A model generated the notes under the pieces. It had not been told where the DNA came from, searched no databases, and saw nothing but the letters and a program-made list of their open reading frames with translations. From Oscillospiraceae bacterium (GTDB lineage Bacteria; Bacillota; Clostridia; UBA1381; UBA9506): a stretch of DNA of 39,157 nucleotides. This document shows, in pieces, positions 33,993-39,157 of this stretch. The stretch lies in contig SVKE01000008.1 in NCBI GenBank assembly GCA_015068615.1, forward strand, positions 1 to 39,157, written 5' to 3'. The position numbers and the translations under genes are program-made. Position 1 is the first letter of the stretch. Each line of letters begins with the position of its first letter.

Positions 33993-35413
33993 AAATATTA
34001 TTTGCAGCAAGCGAAGCAGCACCATATGTAAAAAGCGGCGGACTGGGCGATGTTGCCCAGGCACTTCCTGCAGAACTTGCTAAGGTGAAGGATGTTGAGG
34101 TATGTATATTTATACCTTACTATAAAAGTATTAAGGATAATCCTGATATTGAAGTGGAATTTGTCAAGAGCTTTTCCGTACCGGTGGCTTGGCGTAATGA
34201 GCACGTGGGTATATTTAAAGCTGTCAGCAGAAGTAAAAAGCTCAAATATTATTTTATAGATAACGAGTATTATTTCTATCGTGATGGCCTCTATGGGCAT
34301 TATGACGATGGCGAGAGATTTACCTATTTTTCTCTGGCCATTTTAGAAGCAATGCGCCAGCTTGATTATTACCCCGACATTATCCACTGCAACGACTGGC
34401 AGACAGCACTGATACCTGTTCTCAGAAAAGCGCTGTATGCAGGTATTTACGATCATGCACGTATTGTGTTTACGATTCATAATATTGAATATCAGGGTAA
34501 AATGCCAAACGAGTTTATGGCAGATGTCATCGGGATAGATGAATACTATAGAGGTGTGCTCACATATAATAATTGCATTAACTTTATGAAGAGTGCCATT
34601 GTGAGTGCAGATAAAATAACCACAGTATCAAGAACATATGCACACGAGATACGTCATGCTTTTTTTGCGCATGGGCTGCAGGACATTTTGAACGAAAATG
34701 CATATAAGCTTGAGGGGATAGTAAACGGCATTAATACTGACCTATACAACCCTGCAAAGGATACAACAATTTTTGAAAACTACACGTTTTCAGACCTTTC
34801 GGGAAAAGCAAAGAATAAGGCGGAGCTCCAGAAAATGCTGGGCCTTCCCGTAAATCCCGATGTACCTTTGGTGGCTATGATATCACGATTGGTATCTCAT
34901 AAAGGCTTGGATTTGGTAGAGTATGTTATGGGCGAGCTGATGCAGAGAGATTTGCAGTTTGTCGTTATAGGCACAGGCGATTCTAAATATGAAGATATGT
35001 TTAATTTCAACGCATATGTTCATAGTGATAAGATGTCTTCCAATATCACCTTTAACCCTGCGCTGGCCAATAAGGTTTACGCAGGTGCTGATATGTTCCT
35101 GATGCCGTCTAAGAGCGAGCCTTGCGGGCTGTCGCAGCTCATTGCAATGCGTTATGGTACTGTGCCGATTGTTCGCGAAACAGGCGGTCTGTGGGATACT
35201 GTTCCTCCTCTTAATGTGGAAACATTAGAGGGCAGGGGCTTTACTTTCAAAGGCTATAATGCCCATGATATGCTGGGTGCCGTTGACAGATGCATAGCGT
35301 TCTATGGTGATAAAACAAAGTGGAACAAACACGTTAAAAATCTTATCAAATACAACAGCAGCTGGAAAACGTCAGTTCAGGAATATTTGAGAATATATAA
35401 TGAAATTATGTAA
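33989..35413 (+). CDS. glgA: Glycogen synthase (ADP-glucose type, GT5)
   Basis: MKILFAASEAAPYVKSGGLGDVAQALPAEL, IIHCNDWQTALIP, TIHNIEYQGKMP, PSKSEPCGLSQLIAMRYGT. Confidence 0.97.
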   Translation: MKILFAASEAAPYVKSGGLGDVAQALPAELAKVKDVEVCIFIPYYKSIKDNPDIEVEFVKSFSVPVAWRNEHVGIFKAVSRSKKLKYYFIDNEYYFYRDGLYGHYDDGERFTYFSLAILEAMRQLDYYPDIIHCNDWQTALIPVLRKALYAGIYDHARIVFTIHNIEYQGKMPNEFMADVIGIDEYYRGVLTYNNCINFMKSAIVSADKITTVSRTYAHEIRHAFFAHGLQDILNENAYKLEGIVNGINTDLYNPAKDTTIFENYTFSDLSGKAKNKAELQKMLGLPVNPDVPLVAMISRLVSHKGLDLVEYVMGELMQRDLQFVVIGTGDSKYEDMFNFNAYVHSDKMSSNITFNPALANKVYAGADMFLMPSKSEPCGLSQLIAMRYGTVPIVRETGGLWDTVPPLNVETLEGRGFTFKGYNAHDMLGAVDRCIAFYGDKTKWNKHVKNLIKYNSSWKTSVQEYLRIYNEIM

Positions 35414-35425
35414 CAGGAGTAAGAA

Positions 35426-37888
35426 ATGAAAGAAAAAGAAACAAAAAAAACAACCGCACAGGCCCCGGTAGCCGATGCTCTAAAGTCAGGCGATACTGTT
35501 AAAATGCTTTCGGATGCCTGTGTAAGACTCTTTGGCTGTGATATTAAAGAAGCGACTCAGCAGCAGATGTATAAATCTCTTTGCAGTGTTGTACGCAACC
35601 TGCTCACAGAAAAGAGAAAGAAATTTCACGATAAGTATCGTGCCAATGATGATAAGCAGGTCTATTATATGTCCATGGAGTTTTTAGTGGGCACATCGCT
35701 GCGCAATAACCTGTATAACCTAGGTGTAGAAGAGGAGTTTGCAAAAGCCGTTAAAAAATGCGGTTTTGATATCCATGATTTGTATGATATGGAGCCCGAC
35801 GCAGGGCTTGGTAACGGCGGTCTTGGTCGACTGGCATCGTGCTACCTTGATTCTATGACGAGTGTGGGATTACCCGGCACAGGATTTTCCATTCGTTACG
35901 AATTTGGTATCTTCAAGCAGAAGATCGTTGACGGATGGCAAATGGAATTTCCTGATGACTGGCTGAGCATGGGAGATGTATGGCTCAATCCCAGAGAGGA
36001 CGAAGCCTTTGAAGTAAAATTCGGCGGCGATGTTACAGGTTGGTATGATAACGATAAGTATAAAGTTTCTCATACAAATTACAATTCGGTTATTGCGGTG
36101 CCATACGATATGTATATATCAGGATATGAAACTGATGCCGTTAATAAATTGGTATTGTGGAGTGCTAAATCAGCGAATAGGTTTGATATGGCAGCATTCT
36201 CCAGAGGAGACTATGCAAAATCTCTGGAGGAGAACACCATGGCAGAGGTTATATCAAAAGTCCTCTATCCTGCTGACGATCATATAGCAGGTAAAATCCT
36301 GCGCTTAAAACAGCAGTATTTGCTTGTTTCAGCATCCTTACAGAGCATTATTCATAACCATATGAAGCGTTATGGCACGTTGGACAATTTGCCTGAGAAG
36401 ATAGCCATTCATATTAATGATACGCACCCTGCACTGTGTGTACCCGAGCTTATGAGAATACTCGTTGACGACCACGAGTACGGATGGGATGAAGCTTGGA
36501 GGATCACATGTAAAACACTCACCTATACTAACCATACCGTTATGAGTGAGGCCCTGGAGCGTTGGAATGAACAGCTCTTCAAGGAGCAGCTTCCCCGCGT
36601 ATATCAGATCGTGTGTGAGATAAACCGCCGTCTGGTGGCACAACTCAATATTATATATCCCGGCGATGTGGCCAAGGTTGATTATATGGCAGTTATTGCT
36701 CATGGCGAGGTGCGAATGGCAAATCTTTGTCTGGCAGCATGCCACAAAGTAAATGGCGTATCAAAACTGCATAGCGATATATTGAAGAACGGAATATTTA
36801 GAGATTATTATAATATTGATAACGATAAATTTACAAACGTAACGAACGGAATTGCATACAGAAGATGGCTTTGTCAGGCGAATCCCGAGCTGACCGCATA
36901 CCTGGAGAAACTCATTGGTGACGGCTTTAAGCATGACAGCACGGAGCTTGAAAAGCTTCTTGCGTATATAGACGATGAGAAGGTTTTAACCCGTCTTGCT
37001 GAAATTAAGTATAATAATAAAGTGAGACTAGCTGAATACATTGAAAAAGCAAACGGTATCAAGGTTGATCCCAACTCAATGTTTGATATTCAGGTTAAGC
37101 GTTTGCATGAGTATAAACGTCAGCTTTTAAATGCACTTCATATTTTATATCTTTATAATAAGATTAAGGCAAATCCTGACGGCGATTATGTTCCGAGAAC
37201 ATTTATTTTTGCGGCTAAAGCATCAAGCGGCTACGTTATGGCTAAACAAATCATCCGCCTTATTGTAGCAATATCGGATATGGTCAATTCTGACCCTCAG
37301 GTTCGCGATAAGATTAAAGTTGTGTTTATTGAGGATTATAAAGTCTCTCTTGCTGAAATTATCATACCTGCCGCTGACCTTTCTGAACAGATTTCCATTG
37401 CAGGAAAAGAAGCATCGGGAACAGGTAATATGAAGCTTATGATAAACGGCGCTGTTACCATCGGTACATTAGATGGTGCCAATGTGGAAATTCACGAACA
37501 GGTAGGGGACGAGAACATGTTTCTGTTCGGTCTTCGTGCCAATGAGGTGGAGGCGCTCTGGCAGAGAGGCTATCGCCCAACAGATTATTATAACAACAAT
37601 CCTGACCTTAAGAAAGTCATCGAAATGCTTACATCAGGCGAGCTTGGCGTTAAGTTTGGCGATATTTCACGTTCGCTTTTAACAAACGATTTCGGTGTGG
37701 CAGATAGCTATATGATTTTAGCTGACTTTGCCGATTATGTACGCGCTCAGGAAGATGCAGCAAATGCGTATAAATCAAAACTTGATTTTGCACGTATGTC
37801 ACTTGTGAATATAGCCAAGGCGGGTATCTTCTCTTCCGATAGAGCGGTTAAAGAATATGCTGATAACATCTGGCATATGAAATATTAA
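35426..37888 (+). CDS. glgP: Glycogen/starch phosphorylase (GT35)
   Basis: YYMSMEFLVGTSLRNNL, DAGLGNGGLGRLASCYLDSM, QVKRLHEYKRQLLN, EASGTGNMKLMINGAVTIGTLDGANVEI. Confidence 0.98.
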   Translation: MKEKETKKTTAQAPVADALKSGDTVKMLSDACVRLFGCDIKEATQQQMYKSLCSVVRNLLTEKRKKFHDKYRANDDKQVYYMSMEFLVGTSLRNNLYNLGVEEEFAKAVKKCGFDIHDLYDMEPDAGLGNGGLGRLASCYLDSMTSVGLPGTGFSIRYEFGIFKQKIVDGWQMEFPDDWLSMGDVWLNPREDEAFEVKFGGDVTGWYDNDKYKVSHTNYNSVIAVPYDMYISGYETDAVNKLVLWSAKSANRFDMAAFSRGDYAKSLEENTMAEVISKVLYPADDHIAGKILRLKQQYLLVSASLQSIIHNHMKRYGTLDNLPEKIAIHINDTHPALCVPELMRILVDDHEYGWDEAWRITCKTLTYTNHTVMSEALERWNEQLFKEQLPRVYQIVCEINRRLVAQLNIIYPGDVAKVDYMAVIAHGEVRMANLCLAACHKVNGVSKLHSDILKNGIFRDYYNIDNDKFTNVTNGIAYRRWLCQANPELTAYLEKLIGDGFKHDSTELEKLLAYIDDEKVLTRLAEIKYNNKVRLAEYIEKANGIKVDPNSMFDIQVKRLHEYKRQLLNALHILYLYNKIKANPDGDYVPRTFIFAAKASSGYVMAKQIIRLIVAISDMVNSDPQVRDKIKVVFIEDYKVSLAEIIIPAADLSEQISIAGKEASGTGNMKLMINGAVTIGTLDGANVEIHEQVGDENMFLFGLRANEVEALWQRGYRPTDYYNNNPDLKKVIEMLTSGELGVKFGDISRSLLTNDFGVADSYMILADFADYVRAQEDAANAYKSKLDFARMSLVNIAKAGIFSSDRAVKEYADNIWHMKY

Positions 37889-37893
37889 AATAT

Positions 37894-37931
37894 TGGCATA
37901 AGAGATTATCTCTTATGCCAAAATATTTTTT
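37894..37931 (+). terminator. Terminator after glgP
   Basis: TGGCATAAGAGA-tta-TCTCTTATGCCA then AAATATTTTTT. Confidence 0.85.
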
Positions 37932-37945
37932 GAGCGGTGAAGGAA

Positions 37946-39157
37946 ATGCGAATTTTATATAACAGCAAAGACGAATACCATAAATCCCCGTTCGGCTGCT
38001 TGCGACAAAATGAAATGTGCAACCTGCGCATAAAAATCCCCATGAGCTGTCAGACTGTATCCGTATGCCTGTGTATCAAAAGCGAAGAGGGGTTTGAAAT
38101 GATCGTGCCCTTCCGATTTGAGGCAACAGATGATGGCTATGAAGTCTACACCACCACATTTTCTCTTTTTGCTAATGGCCTTTATTTTTATTACTTCAAA
38201 ATCACTACACAAAATGAGACATTTGACCTCTTTAAACAAGGCGATGATACCAACATTGCTGTTGGTGATTTGTGGCAGTTAACCTGCTTTGACAAAGACT
38301 ATGATACACCTGCCGATTTTAAAGGCAGGGTTATGTATCAAATTTTTCCAGACCGATTTGCAAAAAGTGGGACGGTTGACCCTGCAGGTAAGTTAGAGCC
38401 GTATCAACTGCACGAGAACACAACCGATACCCCGGTGTATCTGCCGAATGAAGAGGGGCGAATTACCAATAGTGATTTTTTTGGAGGAAACCTCAAGGGT
38501 ATTACCGAGAAGCTTCCGTATCTTAAAAATATGGGAATTGGCATCATCTATTTAAACCCCATCTTTATGGCGTATTCCAACCATCGATATGACACGGCAG
38601 ATTATAAGAAAATAGACCCTCTACTTGGCACAGAACAGGATTTTGTGTCCTTGTGCAAGGAGGCTCACAGGCTTGATATAAAAATTATTCTTGATGGTGT
38701 TTTTTCTCACACAGGAAGTAATAGCGTTTATTTTGATGAAAAAGGCGTTTTTGGTAATGGCGCAGTAAGCAACCAAAATTCTCCCTACAGAGATTGGTAT
38801 CAGTTTCAAGATTATCCAACCAAATACACCTCTTGGTGGGGCATTGATACCTTGCCTTGTGTTGATGAGCTGAATGAAGACTATATGGATTATATTATAT
38901 ATGCTCAGGATAGTGTTATCTCCCATTGGCTGAAACTGGGTGCAGACGGATTTCGTCTTGATGTTGCAGATGAGCTTCCTGATGAGTTTATTGCTGCGTT
39001 CCACAAAAAACTTAAAGAAATGAATCCGGACGCCCTTCTTTTAGGTGAAGTCTGGGAGGATGCATCAAATAAAATAAGCTATAGCAAGCGAAGGAAATAT
39101 TTTTCTGACAGCAACTTAGATTCTGTAATGAATTATCCCTTTAAAGAAGCAATTATA
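37946..39157 (+). CDS. GH13 alpha-amylase/neopullulanase-like enzyme, 3' end beyond window
   Basis: ATG 37946 behind GAAGGA; open to window end; VMYQIFPDRFAKSG, GIGIIYLNPIFMAYSNHRYDTADY, DGVFSHTGSNS, GADGFRLDVADELP. Absent from the supplied ORF track because no stop is reached. Confidence 0.93.
   Translation, partial: MRILYNSKDEYHKSPFGCLRQNEMCNLRIKIPMSCQTVSVCLCIKSEEGFEMIVPFRFEATDDGYEVYTTTFSLFANGLYFYYFKITTQNETFDLFKQGDDTNIAVGDLWQLTCFDKDYDTPADFKGRVMYQIFPDRFAKSGTVDPAGKLEPYQLHENTTDTPVYLPNEEGRITNSDFFGGNLKGITEKLPYLKNMGIGIIYLNPIFMAYSNHRYDTADYKKIDPLLGTEQDFVSLCKEAHRLDIKIILDGVFSHTGSNSVYFDEKGVFGNGAVSNQNSPYRDWYQFQDYPTKYTSWWGIDTLPCVDELNEDYMDYIIYAQDSVISHWLKLGADGFRLDVADELPDEFIAAFHKKLKEMNPDALLLGEVWEDASNKISYSKRRKYFSDSNLDSVMNYPFKEAII

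Overview
39.2-kb Clostridia/Firmicutes-type chromosomal window with no tRNA, rRNA operon, CRISPR array or phage detected. Left half (~1-18 kb, visibly GC-richer): an operon of SLC13/CitM-like permease, long YjbQ/UPF0047 protein, SIS sugar-phosphate isomerase and archaeal-type TIM; topA-dprA; SRP RNA; dnaX-ybaB-MGDG-synthase-like-darA-holB-ricT-unknown; an XRE regulator; a ceramidase-like/nagA pair; and cotJABC. Right half (~18-39 kb, AT-richer): a decayed GH36/xylB/AraC locus; GH13 alpha-glucosidase; manA-HAD-GH38 mannosidase operon with a divergent AraC regulator; malQ; glgBCDAP; and the 5' part of another GH13 enzyme. Most notable non-genic observations: (i) a dispersed MITE-like/terminator repeat family (AGGGGCTGTAGCAAAATGC...GCCTATAATAACAGCA) with one nearly intact ~265-bp copy bounded by inverted repeats; (ii) a microhomology deletion scar joining the start of xylB to the middle of a GH36 gene, facing an AraC gene with an in-frame TGA; (iii) a predicted ~130-nt structured malQ leader with potentially alternative pairings; (iv) a truncated glpP-like fragment. 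All calls come from reading the sequence; no searches or computations were run.
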